From JBPRGH01 sp051418055 (GTDB lineage: Bacteria; Bacteroidota; Bacteroidia; Cytophagales; Cyclobacteriaceae), in NCBI GenBank assembly GCA_051418055.1, contig JBPRGH010000103.1, positions 62,001 through 126,000 of the forward strand: a stretch of 64,000 bases of DNA, given 5' to 3'. The notes below the pieces were generated by a model. That model did no database searches, had not been told where the DNA came from, and saw only the letters and a list, made by a program, of their open reading frames with translations. How positions within the stretch are numbered: the first letter of the stretch is position 1; every line of letters starts with the position of its first letter. Shown here piece by piece: positions 42,996-52,240 of the stretch. The position numbers and the translations under genes were made by a program.

Positions 42996-44981
42996 ATGAA
43001 AAACATACTCTATCCCTTTTCAATAGCTGTCCTTTTTGGTGCATGCTCAGAAAAAACTACAGAGACGATTACCTTCGATGAATATCCTACTGCCGTAGAA
43101 ACTGATCTATGGCTGGATTATAGTAAGGAGGCTTCAACTTTTAAATTATGGTCACCGGCTGCCGAAAAAGTACAACTTCATTTGTATAAAAAAGGAGATG
43201 GCGGAGAGCCCTTTGAAACTCATCTATTAAATACATCCGATAATGGATTGTGGGCAAAGAAGCTTGACGGGGATTTAAATGGCACTTATTACACTTTTCA
43301 GGTGATGTCAGATGGCGAATGGCTGGAAGAAACACCGGGTATTTATGCCAGGGCTGTTGGAGTTAACGGAAAAAGAGCTATGGTGCTGGACCTTAATGAC
43401 ACAGATCCTGAAGGCTGGGAAAATGATAGAGGACCGGCAATAAATTCTCCTAATGAAGCTATTATCTATGAGCTGCATATCCGGGACATAACCATACATC
43501 CTGAATCAGGATCCAGTATGCCGGGTAAATATTTAGGACTTGTGGAAAGCGGGACGCTGGGGCCTAATGGAGTAGCAACTGGTATTGACCATATGAAGGA
43601 ATTGGGTATAACACATGTTCATCTTCTACCAACTTATGATCATTATTCCATTGATGAAACAAAGCTTGACAGCCCACAATTCAACTGGGGGTATGATCCG
43701 CAGAATTATAATGTACCCGAAGGTTCATTTTCTTCAGATCCCTATAATGCAGAAGTCAGGATCAGGGAGTTTAAGGAAATGGTAAAAGCTTTCCATGACA
43801 ATGGTATCGGCGTAATCCTGGATGTGGTATATAACCATACCGGCAGAACTGAAAATTCTAATTTTAATCTTGAAGCCCCGGGATATTACTACAGGCAATG
43901 GGACGACGGAAAGTTTTCCGATGCTTCCGCATGTGGCAACGAAACAGCCTCTGACCGTGAAATGATGCAAAAGTATATACTTGAATCTGTTGCTTATTGG
44001 GCAGAGGAGTATCACCTGGATGGATTCCGTTTTGACCTGATGGGTATCCACGATATTGAAACTATGAACAAAGTAGCGGAAACTGTAAAAGCCGTTAATC
44101 CGGACATCTTTGTGTATGGCGAAGGTTGGACGGCAGGGGATTCACCTCTTCCTGAAGAAAGAAGAGCATTGAAAAAGCATACCAATCAAATGCCTCAAAT
44201 TATCGCTTTCAGTGACGATATCCGGGATGGACTTAAAGGTTCAGTTTTTGAAGATGAAGGTACAGGATTTGTAAATGGGGCGGAGAATATGGAAGAATCG
44301 GTAAAATTTGGAGTGGTAGGTGCCATTCAGCATCCTCAGATAGATTATGCTGCGGTTAATTATTCCGATGCTCCATGGGCAAATGAGCCCTGGCAGGCAA
44401 TTTCCTATGTTTCCTGCCATGATAACCATACGATTTATGACAAGCTAAAAGTGAGCCGGAAAGATGCCTCTGAAGAAAACATTGTGGCCATGCATAAGCT
44501 ATCAAATGCAGTGGTTCTTACCTCTCAGGGCACTGCTTTTTTACATGCGGGGGCCGAACTGTTGCGTACCAAAAATGGTGAACATAACTCCTATAATCTA
44601 CCCGATAGTATAAATCAGATTGACTGGAACTGGAAAGTGAGAAATAGTGATGTTTTAGAATATTATAAGAACCTGATCAAATTAAGAAAAGCTCACCCTG
44701 CTTTTCGTATGACAACCACTGAGGATGTACGGGCTAACCTGAAGTTTGAAAAGGCAGAAAACAGCATTGTCAGCTATCAGATCAGCAATAATGCCAATGG
44801 TGATGAATGGAAAAATATTTATGTAGTTTATAATGCAAATCCCGATCCTGTCGATCATGCACTTAATGGTGATTGGCAGGTAGCAGTTATTGGAAATGAT
44901 TTTGATTTTGCGGGAAGTGAGACTGTAAATAATTCTGTAAAAATCCCCGCCATATCAATGGCTGTATTTTTTCAAAAATAA
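42996..44981 (+). CDS. pulA: type I pullulanase-like glycoside hydrolase family 13 lipoprotein
   Basis: The 661-residue protein starts with a lipoprotein signal peptide; the lipobox is LFGAC with lipidation at C17. An N-terminal beta-sandwich (CBM48-like, about 30-155; STFKLWSPAAEKVQLHLYKKG) precedes the GH13 catalytic domain. Motifs: the pullulanase tag NWGYDPQNYNVPEGSFSS, DVVYNHTG, nucleophile D347 in DGFRFDLMG, acid E376 in YGEGWT and D476 in SCHDNHT. It should debranch alpha-1,6 links in pullulan or glycogen-like glucans at the cell surface or periplasm. No SusCD or alpha-amylase genes are next to it, so it is not in a recognisable polysaccharide locus. Confidence 0.92.
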   Translation: MKNILYPFSIAVLFGACSEKTTETITFDEYPTAVETDLWLDYSKEASTFKLWSPAAEKVQLHLYKKGDGGEPFETHLLNTSDNGLWAKKLDGDLNGTYYTFQVMSDGEWLEETPGIYARAVGVNGKRAMVLDLNDTDPEGWENDRGPAINSPNEAIIYELHIRDITIHPESGSSMPGKYLGLVESGTLGPNGVATGIDHMKELGITHVHLLPTYDHYSIDETKLDSPQFNWGYDPQNYNVPEGSFSSDPYNAEVRIREFKEMVKAFHDNGIGVILDVVYNHTGRTENSNFNLEAPGYYYRQWDDGKFSDASACGNETASDREMMQKYILESVAYWAEEYHLDGFRFDLMGIHDIETMNKVAETVKAVNPDIFVYGEGWTAGDSPLPEERRALKKHTNQMPQIIAFSDDIRDGLKGSVFEDEGTGFVNGAENMEESVKFGVVGAIQHPQIDYAAVNYSDAPWANEPWQAISYVSCHDNHTIYDKLKVSRKDASEENIVAMHKLSNAVVLTSQGTAFLHAGAELLRTKNGEHNSYNLPDSINQIDWNWKVRNSDVLEYYKNLIKLRKAHPAFRMTTTEDVRANLKFEKAENSIVSYQISNNANGDEWKNIYVVYNANPDPVDHALNGDWQVAVIGNDFDFAGSETVNNSVKIPAISMAVFFQK

Positions 44982-45015
44982 ATAATTAAATGAATAGAGC
45001 TTCCTTATTAAAAAA

Positions 45016-45060
45016 AGCTGTTGAAAGTTATGGAATATAAATCCTTAATTTTCAACAGCT
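45016..45060. terminator. bidirectional terminator between pulA and cvfB-like gene
   Basis: AGCTGTTGAAA (45016-45026) pairs perfectly with TTTCAACAGCT (45050-45060), an 11-bp stem around 23 nt. An A-run precedes it and a short T-containing stretch follows. It lies between two convergent genes and can end both transcripts. Confidence 0.7.
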
Positions 45061-45065
45061 ACTTA

Positions 45066-45917
45066 TTAAAGTTTATTTGAAGCACGAGTCACCAGCTCTA
45101 TGCCTTCATCCTTAAGCATCACTTTTCGATCTTTATATAAGGCGCCAACTGCTTTTTTAAAGGTTTTCTTGCTCATCTGCAGCTCTTCCTTTATGATCAT
45201 CGGATCGCTTTTATCGGTAATGGGAATAAACCCATTATGTGCTTTTAAATAATTCAGGATCTTTTCAGCATTGGGCTCTACTTTGCCATAACCCGGCATC
45301 TCCAGCGCCAGGTCAATTTTACCATCCTCACGAATATTTTTTACAAATCCCTTAGTTTTTTCACCCGGAAAAATTTCCTGAAATAATTCATCTTCATAAA
45401 GCAATCCATGATATTTTTGATCCACAATAGTAAAATATCCAAGATCTGTCTTTTCACCTATCAACAGATCTACCTTATCACCATTTTTCAGCTCTGTTGG
45501 CTCCAACGAAAGGCGCTTACGTATACGGTCGGTTCCTACCAGTCTTTCAGAAACATCATCCAGGTAAATATACAATAAATATGATCTTCCGGGCTGCAAT
45601 TTTTGGCCCTGGTTTTTAAAAGGTATAAGCACATCCTTTTGTAAACCTATATCCACAAAGGCTCCTAGATTTGTTACCTCTTTCACCTCCAGATAACCGA
45701 ATTGATCAGCAATAACATAAGGATGTTCGGTTGTGGCGATTATTCTATCTTCGGAATCGGTATATATGAAAACATCAATTTTATCACCAATTTTCATTTC
45801 AGGTGTTACATAACGATTTGGTAAAAGCACCTCCTCGCCTTCCTCATCTTCTAAAAAGAAGCCAAAATCAGTTTTTCGCTCTATTTTAAGTTTATTGTAT
45901 TTTCCTATATCAATCAT
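45066..45917 (-). CDS. cvfB: CvfB-like S1 RNA-binding protein
   Basis: The ATG at 45917 (MIDIGKYN) gives 283 residues; the upstream TTG is not favoured. It has three OB/S1-like modules (about 1-65, 68-130, 145-210; for example YLEVKEVTNLGAFVDIGLQKDVLIPF) and a C-terminal winged-helix-like domain (about 220-283; IPITDKSDPMIIKEELQMSKKTFKKAVGALYKDRKV). This is the layout of CvfB/YitL proteins, RNA-binding factors linked to virulence or post-transcriptional regulation. Targets are unknown. The gene is convergent with pulA and divergent from the next pseudouridine synthase. Confidence 0.9.
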   Translation of the reverse strand: MIDIGKYNKLKIERKTDFGFFLEDEEGEEVLLPNRYVTPEMKIGDKIDVFIYTDSEDRIIATTEHPYVIADQFGYLEVKEVTNLGAFVDIGLQKDVLIPFKNQGQKLQPGRSYLLYIYLDDVSERLVGTDRIRKRLSLEPTELKNGDKVDLLIGEKTDLGYFTIVDQKYHGLLYEDELFQEIFPGEKTKGFVKNIREDGKIDLALEMPGYGKVEPNAEKILNYLKAHNGFIPITDKSDPMIIKEELQMSKKTFKKAVGALYKDRKVMLKDEGIELVTRASNKL

Positions 45918-46021
45918 GTGATGCAAATGTAGTACTTATTCGTTAACACAAACTGGGATGATTTGTCACTGGTTTTATACAGATCGACTAAAAAGGAATA
46001 TCTTTTATCTTTACATATCAG

Positions 46022-46873
46022 ATGCTCAAATCACCAATCGAAACACATATTGTCCCAGCCTCCGTTATCCCTTCTCGATTTAGTGACTATGCAGTAGGTG
46101 TTTTTGAAAATTTGCCCTCACGAAAAAGCGTTAAGAAAGCTATTAAATCAGGTGATCTGAAGGTTAATAAAGCACCTGCTTCTACAGGGTTATGGATCCA
46201 GCCCGGAATGACAATTACTTATGAACCAGAAGGGGATACAAAACCAGCTTTTGAGTTAGAGGTCCCGGTTATTTACGAAGATGACTTTCTAGCTATTGTC
46301 AATAAACCCGCAGGGATTCTCACCAGTGGTAATAAATTCCGCACACTTGAAAATGCATTAAACTATAATCTTTACAAAAGCAATCAGCCTTCAGTCCTTC
46401 TTATGCCAAGGCCTGTCCACCGCCTCGACTACGGCACCAGTGGATTAATCCTAATAGCTAAAACACCTAAAGCACGTATTATGCTGGGGAGAATGCTGGA
46501 AAAACGGGAAGTTGATAAAAGGTATCATGCAATAGTTCATGGGGAGGTAATACCTGAAGAAGAAAGAATTAATTCTGATATAGAAGGTAAACCGGCACTC
46601 TCAATTTACCGGCTGGTTAAGCAGTCCGTGAGCAAACGTTACTCACTGCTAGAGCTTTCTCCTGAAACAGGCCGTACCCATCAGCTGCGAATTCACTGCG
46701 CCCGGTCCGGCTTTCCTATAGTAGGAGACCAGCAGTATGGACTGGATTATGATCCAGGAAAAGGCCTTTTTCTTAGCGCTACAGGATTAACCTTTTCTCA
46801 TCCTATAACAGGTGAATTGATCGCAGTAAAAATCGAGTTACCGGGAAAATTTAACCGATTATTGAAGATATAA
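46022..46873 (+). CDS. RluA family pseudouridine synthase
   Basis: The 283-residue protein lacks a full S4 domain but has a related N-terminal region (SVKKAIKSGDLKVNKAPASTG), then the RluA catalytic core: VNKPAGILTSGN, catalytic D136 in HRLDYGTSGLILIAK, and ETGRTHQLRIHCARSGFPIVGDQQYG. It should convert uridine to pseudouridine in rRNA or tRNA; which site is not readable from sequence, and the closest E. coli types are RluA/RluC/TruC. It follows a 104-bp gap after the cvfB start, so the two are divergent. It is the second of three pseudouridine synthases in the window. Confidence 0.9.
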   Translation: MLKSPIETHIVPASVIPSRFSDYAVGVFENLPSRKSVKKAIKSGDLKVNKAPASTGLWIQPGMTITYEPEGDTKPAFELEVPVIYEDDFLAIVNKPAGILTSGNKFRTLENALNYNLYKSNQPSVLLMPRPVHRLDYGTSGLILIAKTPKARIMLGRMLEKREVDKRYHAIVHGEVIPEEERINSDIEGKPALSIYRLVKQSVSKRYSLLELSPETGRTHQLRIHCARSGFPIVGDQQYGLDYDPGKGLFLSATGLTFSHPITGELIAVKIELPGKFNRLLKI

Positions 46874-46905
46874 AAAGCTTTCTATTCAGTGCCCTCTTCA
46901 ATATA

Positions 46906-47634
46906 TCATTGTAAAATAAAAAATAACACAGCAGCCAAACCCGCCCCCATTAAAGGGCCTACCACCGGGATCCAGGCATACTTCCAGTCGCTGGAACATT
47001 TATCTCTCATAGGAACGAGGGCATGAATTATTCGTGGACCGAGGTCTCTTGCAGGATTGATCGCGTAACCGGTTGTTCCGCCAAGTGATAACCCAATAGC
47101 AAATACCAGCAGTGCAACAGGTATTGCACCAAGTGACCCAAGACCAACAGGGGTTTTGGCATCTCCAATTTCAGGGTTTGTAAAATAAAAGATCACGAAG
47201 ATAAGTACGAACGTACCTACCAATTCACTGATCATATTGCTCATTGGATGACGAATTGCTGGGGAGGTACAAAAAGCGGCCATTTTAGATTCAGGCTCAG
47301 GGGTGGAATCGAAATGAGATTTATATATTAAATAAACCACAAGAGCCCCTATCATTGCGCCGATAAATTGGGCAGCAATAAACATTGGCACGAGGTTCCA
47401 TGCAAATTTCCCTGTAAAGGCCAGCCCTAAAGTCACGGCAGGATTTATATGTGCGCCGCTATATGGTGCCGCAATAACAACTGCTGTAAAAACCGCTAAA
47501 CCCCAACCTGTAGTAATGACTATCCATCCGCTGTTATTGCCCTTGGTTTGCCTCAGCACCACATTTGCCACTACACCATTACCCATAATAATCAGGAACA
47601 TTGTTCCCACAACTTCGGCCACAAATGGAGTCAT
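46906..47634 (-). CDS. glpF: MIP-family aquaporin, glycerol-facilitator type
   Basis: The 242-residue protein has six predicted helices and both NPA half-helices: N64-P65-A66 in HINPAVTLG and N193-P194-A195 in AINPARDLGPR. The Asp right after the second NPAR (D197) is the classical mark of glycerol facilitators versus water channels. It should let glycerol and similar small polyols enter by diffusion. No glpK or glpD is adjacent, so the kinase that traps glycerol would be elsewhere. It lies convergent with the RluA-like gene and divergent from rluD. Confidence 0.88.
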   Translation of the reverse strand: MTPFVAEVVGTMFLIIMGNGVVANVVLRQTKGNNSGWIVITTGWGLAVFTAVVIAAPYSGAHINPAVTLGLAFTGKFAWNLVPMFIAAQFIGAMIGALVVYLIYKSHFDSTPEPESKMAAFCTSPAIRHPMSNMISELVGTFVLIFVIFYFTNPEIGDAKTPVGLGSLGAIPVALLVFAIGLSLGGTTGYAINPARDLGPRIIHALVPMRDKCSSDWKYAWIPVVGPLMGAGLAAVLFFILQ

Positions 47635-47820
47635 ATAATTAAGTCAAGTTTATAAGCTGGCACTTTAATCTTTCAATATAAAGCTATTTATAATCTTTGC
47701 AAAATATTGATTATCGTCCTAAACCAGTTCAAACTTGTTTTTAGCGCTATTTGTGCAATAAAACGTATAAAATGCGCTGGTTAAAAACTCTACAAATTCT
47801 CTTCTGTTAACTAATTCCAT

Positions 47821-47828
47821 TATTTTTG
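47821..47828 (+). promoter_or_regulatory. candidate -7 element (TAnnTTTG) overlapping the rluD leader
   Basis: TATTTTTG lies 16 bases before the ATG at 47844 and partly overlaps GAGGAA (47828-47833), a possible ribosome site. If it is the promoter the mRNA leader is very short. The match could be chance in AT-rich DNA. Confidence 0.3.
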
Positions 47829-47843
47829 AGGAAAAGTAAAATT

Positions 47844-48887
47844 ATGGCTAAAGAAGGGCACCACGAGGAAGACGAGTTTCAGGAAGATGAGGCGCTTTTT
47901 GAGCATTACCGGATTAAAGCAGACCCTAAACAATCACTGCTACGTCTGGATAAATTTTTAATGGACCGGTTACCCAATGCAAGCCGCAACAAGATCCAGC
48001 AGGCTATTAAAGAGGGGTTTGTAAAAGTTAATGAAAAGGAAGTAAAACCAAATTACCGGGTACACCCTGATGATGTAGTGATAGTAGCACTACCGGAGCC
48101 TCCCCGCGATACTGAGGTAGTCCCTGAAGATATTCCTTTAAATATTGTTTATGAAGATCCCCACCTGCTGATTGTTAATAAACCTGCAGGTATGGTTGTT
48201 CATCCTGCCTATCAAAACTGGACCGGCACTTTAGTCAATGCACTGGCTTATCATTTTCAAAATCTTCCGGAGATGGAAGGTAATGAAGGAAGGCCCGGCC
48301 TTGTTCACCGTATTGATAAAGACACCAGCGGGTTACTTGTAATTGCCAAATCGGAAGCAGCCATGACAGGATTGGCCAAACAATTTTATGACCACTCGAT
48401 CGAACGGACGTACTACGCTATTGTCTGGGGCGAACCTGAGCCACCAAAAGGTACAATAGATGTTTATCTGGGAAGGAGCCTTAAGGACAGGAGAATTACG
48501 GCAGCATTTCCGGATGCTGATTTCGGCAGGCATGCCATTACCCACTATGAAACTCTTAAACCATTACGTTATATCAGCCTGATAAAATGTAACCTTGAGA
48601 CAGGAAGGACACATCAGATACGTGCACACATGAAACATATTGGCCACCCGATATTCAATGATTCAACCTATGGCGGAGATAAAGTATTGAAAGGAACTGT
48701 TTTTTCGAAATATAAAGCCTTTGTGGAGAATTGTTTCAAAGTAATTCCCCGGCAGGCGCTCCATGCTAAAAGCCTTGGGTTTATTCATCCTGTCACTAAA
48801 GAACATATGCAATTCGATTCAGATATTCCCGAAGATATGCAGCAGGTTATTGAAAAATGGGAGCATTATGTGAACTATAATGAATAA
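47844..48887 (+). CDS. rluD: RluD-type 23S rRNA pseudouridine synthase
   Basis: The ATG at 47844 (MAKEGHHEEDEF) sits 10 bases after GAGGAA; an in-frame TTG at 47826 would add six residues. The 347-residue protein has an acidic N-terminus, an S4 domain (about 30-85; LLRLDKFLMDRLPNASRNKIQQAI), and the RluA/RluD catalytic core with D158 in HRIDKDTSGLLVIAK, LGRSLKDRRI, and ETGRTHQIRAHMKHIGHPIFNDSTYGG. RluD makes pseudouridines at 1911, 1915 and 1917 of helix 69 of 23S rRNA, important for ribosome assembly and termination. The S4 domain and length support RluD over RluA. It is convergent with the yccF-like gene (14-bp gap). Confidence 0.9.
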   Translation: MAKEGHHEEDEFQEDEALFEHYRIKADPKQSLLRLDKFLMDRLPNASRNKIQQAIKEGFVKVNEKEVKPNYRVHPDDVVIVALPEPPRDTEVVPEDIPLNIVYEDPHLLIVNKPAGMVVHPAYQNWTGTLVNALAYHFQNLPEMEGNEGRPGLVHRIDKDTSGLLVIAKSEAAMTGLAKQFYDHSIERTYYAIVWGEPEPPKGTIDVYLGRSLKDRRITAAFPDADFGRHAITHYETLKPLRYISLIKCNLETGRTHQIRAHMKHIGHPIFNDSTYGGDKVLKGTVFSKYKAFVENCFKVIPRQALHAKSLGFIHPVTKEHMQFDSDIPEDMQQVIEKWEHYVNYNE

Positions 48888-48901
48888 ATTAGTCTGTGCA
48901 A

Positions 48902-49270
48902 CTATTTAATATCATAGCCAAAAGGAATAAAAGCCACCTTCATAAGTTTAAAGTGCTGTTTAGCAAAAGGGATACCTATAATCGTTACAGCACATAGAAT
49001 GCCCAAAACAAAATGCACTACAGCCAGCTCTAATCCTGGTAAAATTATCCAGATGATATTCATTACAACGGAAAGGGCACTGCCGGAGCTTTTATCTCTT
49101 ACGATCTCTTTATCAAAAGGGGCTAATCCAAGTACTGCTAATTTTAAGGTTTGAATGCCAAAAGGGATTCCTATAATCGTAACAAAAAGTACCAGGCTTC
49201 CCAGAAGGTAAAGCAGGGAGATAATAAATCCTCCGAAAATAAACCATAAAATGTTTCCAATTGTACCCAT
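48902..49270 (-). CDS. YccF-domain inner-membrane protein
   Basis: The 122-residue protein contains two copies of the YccF (DUF307) motif, visible as GSLVLFVTIIGIPFGIQTLKLAVLGLAPF and CAVTIIGIPFAKQHFKLMKVAFIPFG, each with two membrane segments. Function is unknown in the family; some relatives sit with ion-transport or stress genes. It follows the M1 peptidase gene on the same strand but a terminator separates them, so it is transcribed on its own or by read-through. Confidence 0.88.
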   Translation of the reverse strand: MGTIGNILWFIFGGFIISLLYLLGSLVLFVTIIGIPFGIQTLKLAVLGLAPFDKEIVRDKSSGSALSVVMNIIWIILPGLELAVVHFVLGILCAVTIIGIPFAKQHFKLMKVAFIPFGYDIK

Positions 49271-49280
49271 AATCCAAAAA

Positions 49281-49315
49281 ATAAGGCTGCCTCTTTAACA
49301 CAGAAGCAGCCTTAT
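49281..49315 (-). terminator. intrinsic terminator after the first M1 peptidase gene
   Basis: On the minus strand a 10-bp stem (ATAAGGCTGC with GCAGCCTTAT, 49306-49315 and 49281-49290) has a 15-nt loop and is followed by a T-tract (TTTTTGG). It lies 27 bases beyond the M1 peptidase stop at 49343 and overlaps the leader of the yccF-like gene. Confidence 0.8.
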
Positions 49316-49342
49316 AGTTATTTATTAATCAGCGGATTACCG

Positions 49343-51586
49343 CTAATCTCTGCCTTTAAACTCATCAAATTTGGAAGGTTCCTCTACACGAGGAAATATA
49401 TTATTCTCCACTTGCGTATCAGCAGTTCTTCGCTCAGGATCCAGAATGATTGATTCTACTTCTTTATCAAAATAGAATACTTTATAAACATCATTTTCAT
49501 CGTATCTCCAGATTTCCGCCGGCACAAATTCAGTTTGTTTTGTACCATCCGTAAAATTGAACTCTACGATCAATGGCATCACCAATCCACCTTCATTAGA
49601 GAATTTGATCTGATAAAGATTTTTACCAGCTAATTTCTGACGTACGGACTCATCATCAATCCTGTTCATAAATTCGCCATAGTAACGTTCATCCGTATCC
49701 AGAACGGTAAACATTTCAGGGCCTTTGCTGAAATCAATATTCTGGCCTTCCATTTCTTTTGCTACAAGATCACCTTTTTTAGTCTTCCTTCCTTTGCCTT
49801 CAATTTCGGCAACATCCTCTCTAAGTTTGAACCAACGTACTTCGTCCACAGAAATATCAACATGGTCTACTGTATAAAACCATCCTCTCCAGAACCAATC
49901 CAGGTCAACGGCCGAGGCATCTTCCATTGTGCGGAAGAAATCTGCAGGTCCCGGGTGCTTAAAAGCCCAACGCTCAGAATATTCTTTAAATGCGGTATCA
50001 AAAAGCTCCGGACCCATTACTGTCTCACGAAGAATATTCAATGCTGTAGCAGGTTTTGCATAAGCATTCCAGCCAAACTGCATGATCTGCTCGGAGTTTG
50101 TCATAATTGGCCGTATGTACTGCTTATCCATTTTCATGTAAGGAACAATTGCCGCAGCAGGTCCGCGACGGCTTGGAAAATCTACATACTGCTCCTGCTC
50201 TGTCAGGTACTGAACAAATGTATTTAAACCTTCATCCATCCATGTCCACTGACGCTCATCAGAATTAATGATCATAGGGAAGAAATTATGCCCTACCTCG
50301 TGAATGATTACACCTATCATCCTGTACTTCGTCTGATCACTGTAGGTTCCATCCGGATTTGGGCGTCCAAAATTGAAGCAGATCATAGGGTACTCCATAC
50401 CAATTGAAGCACCATGTACTGAAATAGCTACAGGATATGGGTATTCAATAGTATGCTTAGAATAAGTCTTTAAAGTTGCTATTACAGCTTTAGTTGATTC
50501 TCTTTCCCAAAGCGGGTTTCCTTCCTTCGAATAATAAGACATAGCAAGCGGCGCTTTGTCCCCGATTTTTACAGCTTGCGCATCCCAGATAAACTTTCTT
50601 GAGGAGGCGAATGCAAAATCCCGAACATTTTCCGCATGATATACCCATGTTTTAGTGCCTTTCTTCTTTGTCTTCTCTTTTGCTCTTGCTTCCTCTTCAG
50701 TGACAATAAAGATCTGCTCATCAAAAGATTTTTGCGCCTTTTGGTAACGTGAGTATTCTTCTTTTGTCAATACATCTGTAGGATTCTGTAACCATCCTGT
50801 AGAAGCAACAATATGATCTTCAGGAACGGTGATCTCAACTTTATAGTCTCCAAATGTCAGGGCAAACTCTCCCCTTCCTAGAAATTGCTTATTTTGCCAT
50901 CCCTCATAATCATCATATACAGCCATTCTGGGGAACCACTGAGCAATGGTATATACATAATTTTCATCTTCCGGGAAAAATTCATATCCCCCACGGCCCC
51001 CAAGCTGCATGCGGTCATTGATATTATACCACCAGTCAATGTTGAAGGTAATATTACCTCCAGCCGGTAATGGCTTAGGCAGGTCTATGCGCATCATAGT
51101 TTTATTGATCACATATGGTAACGGGTTACCATTTACATCCGCAACCTTTGTAATATTATGGCCTCCTTCATAATCCTGCAGGCCTAAACCCTGCTGTACA
51201 AATTTGGCCGGAAGTGAATCCCTTACCTGATACTGCTGTACTTTTAAAGTATTAGTACCCGGCTCACGTACATTTTGATCGAGTTGTACCCATAGGTAGG
51301 GCAATGAGTGAGGGGATTGATTATAGTAAGTGATTTTCTCAGTACCTGATATGATCTGCTTTTCATCATCAAGCGTTACTTTAATCTCATAATCAGCTTT
51401 CTGCTGCCAGTAATCCTCACCCGGAGCCCCTGATCCGGTACGATATGAGTTTGGTGAAGGCAGTAAATGATCCAGCTGTTCAAATTTTCCCTGCCAGATA
51501 ATATCTTTCTCTTTTTCCTTATCTTCCTGTGCCCACGCCACCGAAGTGATAGTAAGGCATAAAAAGAATAACAATACATTTTTCAT
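49343..51586 (-). CDS. secreted M1 family metallopeptidase (copy 1)
   Basis: The 747-residue protein has a signal peptide (MKNVLLFFLCLTITSVAWAQ) and an M1 aminopeptidase domain. The zinc site is complete: H429-E430-V-G-H433, then E452 in WTWMDEGL (HExxH-x18-E). No clear GAMEN motif was seen; the exopeptidase region reads VHGASIGMEYPMICF, where GMEY stands in for it. It resembles the gluzincin M1 group of Bacteroidota that act in the periplasm or outer membrane. It starts 18 bases after the HupE/UreJ-like gene, so the two form an operon. A paralogue about 70% similar by eye lies at 58562-60778. Confidence 0.9.
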   Translation of the reverse strand: MKNVLLFFLCLTITSVAWAQEDKEKEKDIIWQGKFEQLDHLLPSPNSYRTGSGAPGEDYWQQKADYEIKVTLDDEKQIISGTEKITYYNQSPHSLPYLWVQLDQNVREPGTNTLKVQQYQVRDSLPAKFVQQGLGLQDYEGGHNITKVADVNGNPLPYVINKTMMRIDLPKPLPAGGNITFNIDWWYNINDRMQLGGRGGYEFFPEDENYVYTIAQWFPRMAVYDDYEGWQNKQFLGRGEFALTFGDYKVEITVPEDHIVASTGWLQNPTDVLTKEEYSRYQKAQKSFDEQIFIVTEEEARAKEKTKKKGTKTWVYHAENVRDFAFASSRKFIWDAQAVKIGDKAPLAMSYYSKEGNPLWERESTKAVIATLKTYSKHTIEYPYPVAISVHGASIGMEYPMICFNFGRPNPDGTYSDQTKYRMIGVIIHEVGHNFFPMIINSDERQWTWMDEGLNTFVQYLTEQEQYVDFPSRRGPAAAIVPYMKMDKQYIRPIMTNSEQIMQFGWNAYAKPATALNILRETVMGPELFDTAFKEYSERWAFKHPGPADFFRTMEDASAVDLDWFWRGWFYTVDHVDISVDEVRWFKLREDVAEIEGKGRKTKKGDLVAKEMEGQNIDFSKGPEMFTVLDTDERYYGEFMNRIDDESVRQKLAGKNLYQIKFSNEGGLVMPLIVEFNFTDGTKQTEFVPAEIWRYDENDVYKVFYFDKEVESIILDPERRTADTQVENNIFPRVEEPSKFDEFKGRD

Positions 51587-51604
51587 AATAACTAATTTAA
51601 AAAT

Positions 51605-52189
51605 TTACCAAAATTTTGTTTCCATCATTAACATCAGCGCTATACCTGCAATAGCAGAAGATATAATAATGCGCCAATCTCGTCGGTTTACCCCAAAGAG
51701 GTCTACTAAAATAAAGCTTATTAACAGAAAAACACCAACTACAATTATTTGACCTACCTCTAATCCTATATTAAAGGCTAATAACTGGGATAGTATATTT
51801 GTTTCTTTCCCTAACAAACTTCTTAGGTAATTGCTAAACCCAAGTCCATGAATTAATCCAAAAAATAAAGCATAAGCATAATTAACCTGTAGTGTATTGG
51901 GCTGAACAGAAGATTTTTTCTTTAAAATATTACTCATGGCCGCTATAAAAATGGTCAGCGGAATGAGAAATTCAATAATATCGGCACGGAAATTGAAAAT
52001 TTCGAGTGTAGAAAGTGCCAAAGTAATGCTATGCCCAATTGTAAAGGCAGTGATCAGGATCAAAACTTTCTTCCAGTCGCGGAGCAGATAAACAGCACAT
52101 AATGCTAAAATAAAAAGCACATGATCATATCCCTGCGGATCAAGAATGTGCTCATAACCTAAAGAAAAATATAAAGAGAAGGTAGACAT
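51605..52189 (-). CDS. HupE/UreJ-like membrane protein
   Basis: The 194-residue protein has about six membrane helices. The HupE/UreJ_2 marks are LGYEHILDPQGYDHVLFILALCAVYLLRDWKKVLILITAFTIGHSITLAL and FGLIHGLGFSNYL, with conserved His and Asp residues in the helices (GYEHIL.. GYDHVLF, FTIGHS, GLIHGLGF) that could bind metal. HupE and UreJ families are linked to nickel or cobalt transport. Here it sits in an operon with an M1 peptidase and divergent from a DUF6702-like gene, a neighbourhood seen across Bacteroidota, so its true role may not be nickel uptake. Confidence 0.85.
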   Translation of the reverse strand: MSTFSLYFSLGYEHILDPQGYDHVLFILALCAVYLLRDWKKVLILITAFTIGHSITLALSTLEIFNFRADIIEFLIPLTIFIAAMSNILKKKSSVQPNTLQVNYAYALFFGLIHGLGFSNYLRSLLGKETNILSQLLAFNIGLEVGQIIVVGVFLLISFILVDLFGVNRRDWRIIISSAIAGIALMLMMETKFW

Positions 52190-52201
52190 GAATCAATTGT
52201 C

Positions 52202-52209
52202 TAAATTTG
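52202..52209 (+). promoter_or_regulatory. candidate -7 element (TAnnTTTG) in the HupE/DUF6702 divergent gap
   Basis: TAAATTTG matches the Bacteroidota -7 consensus exactly and lies 32 bases before the ATG of the DUF6702-like gene. The gap between the divergent genes is only 51 bases, so the two promoters would share it. Confidence 0.4.
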
Positions 52210-52240
52210 AAGTTAAAAAATAGTTACAAAAAAATTTGAA

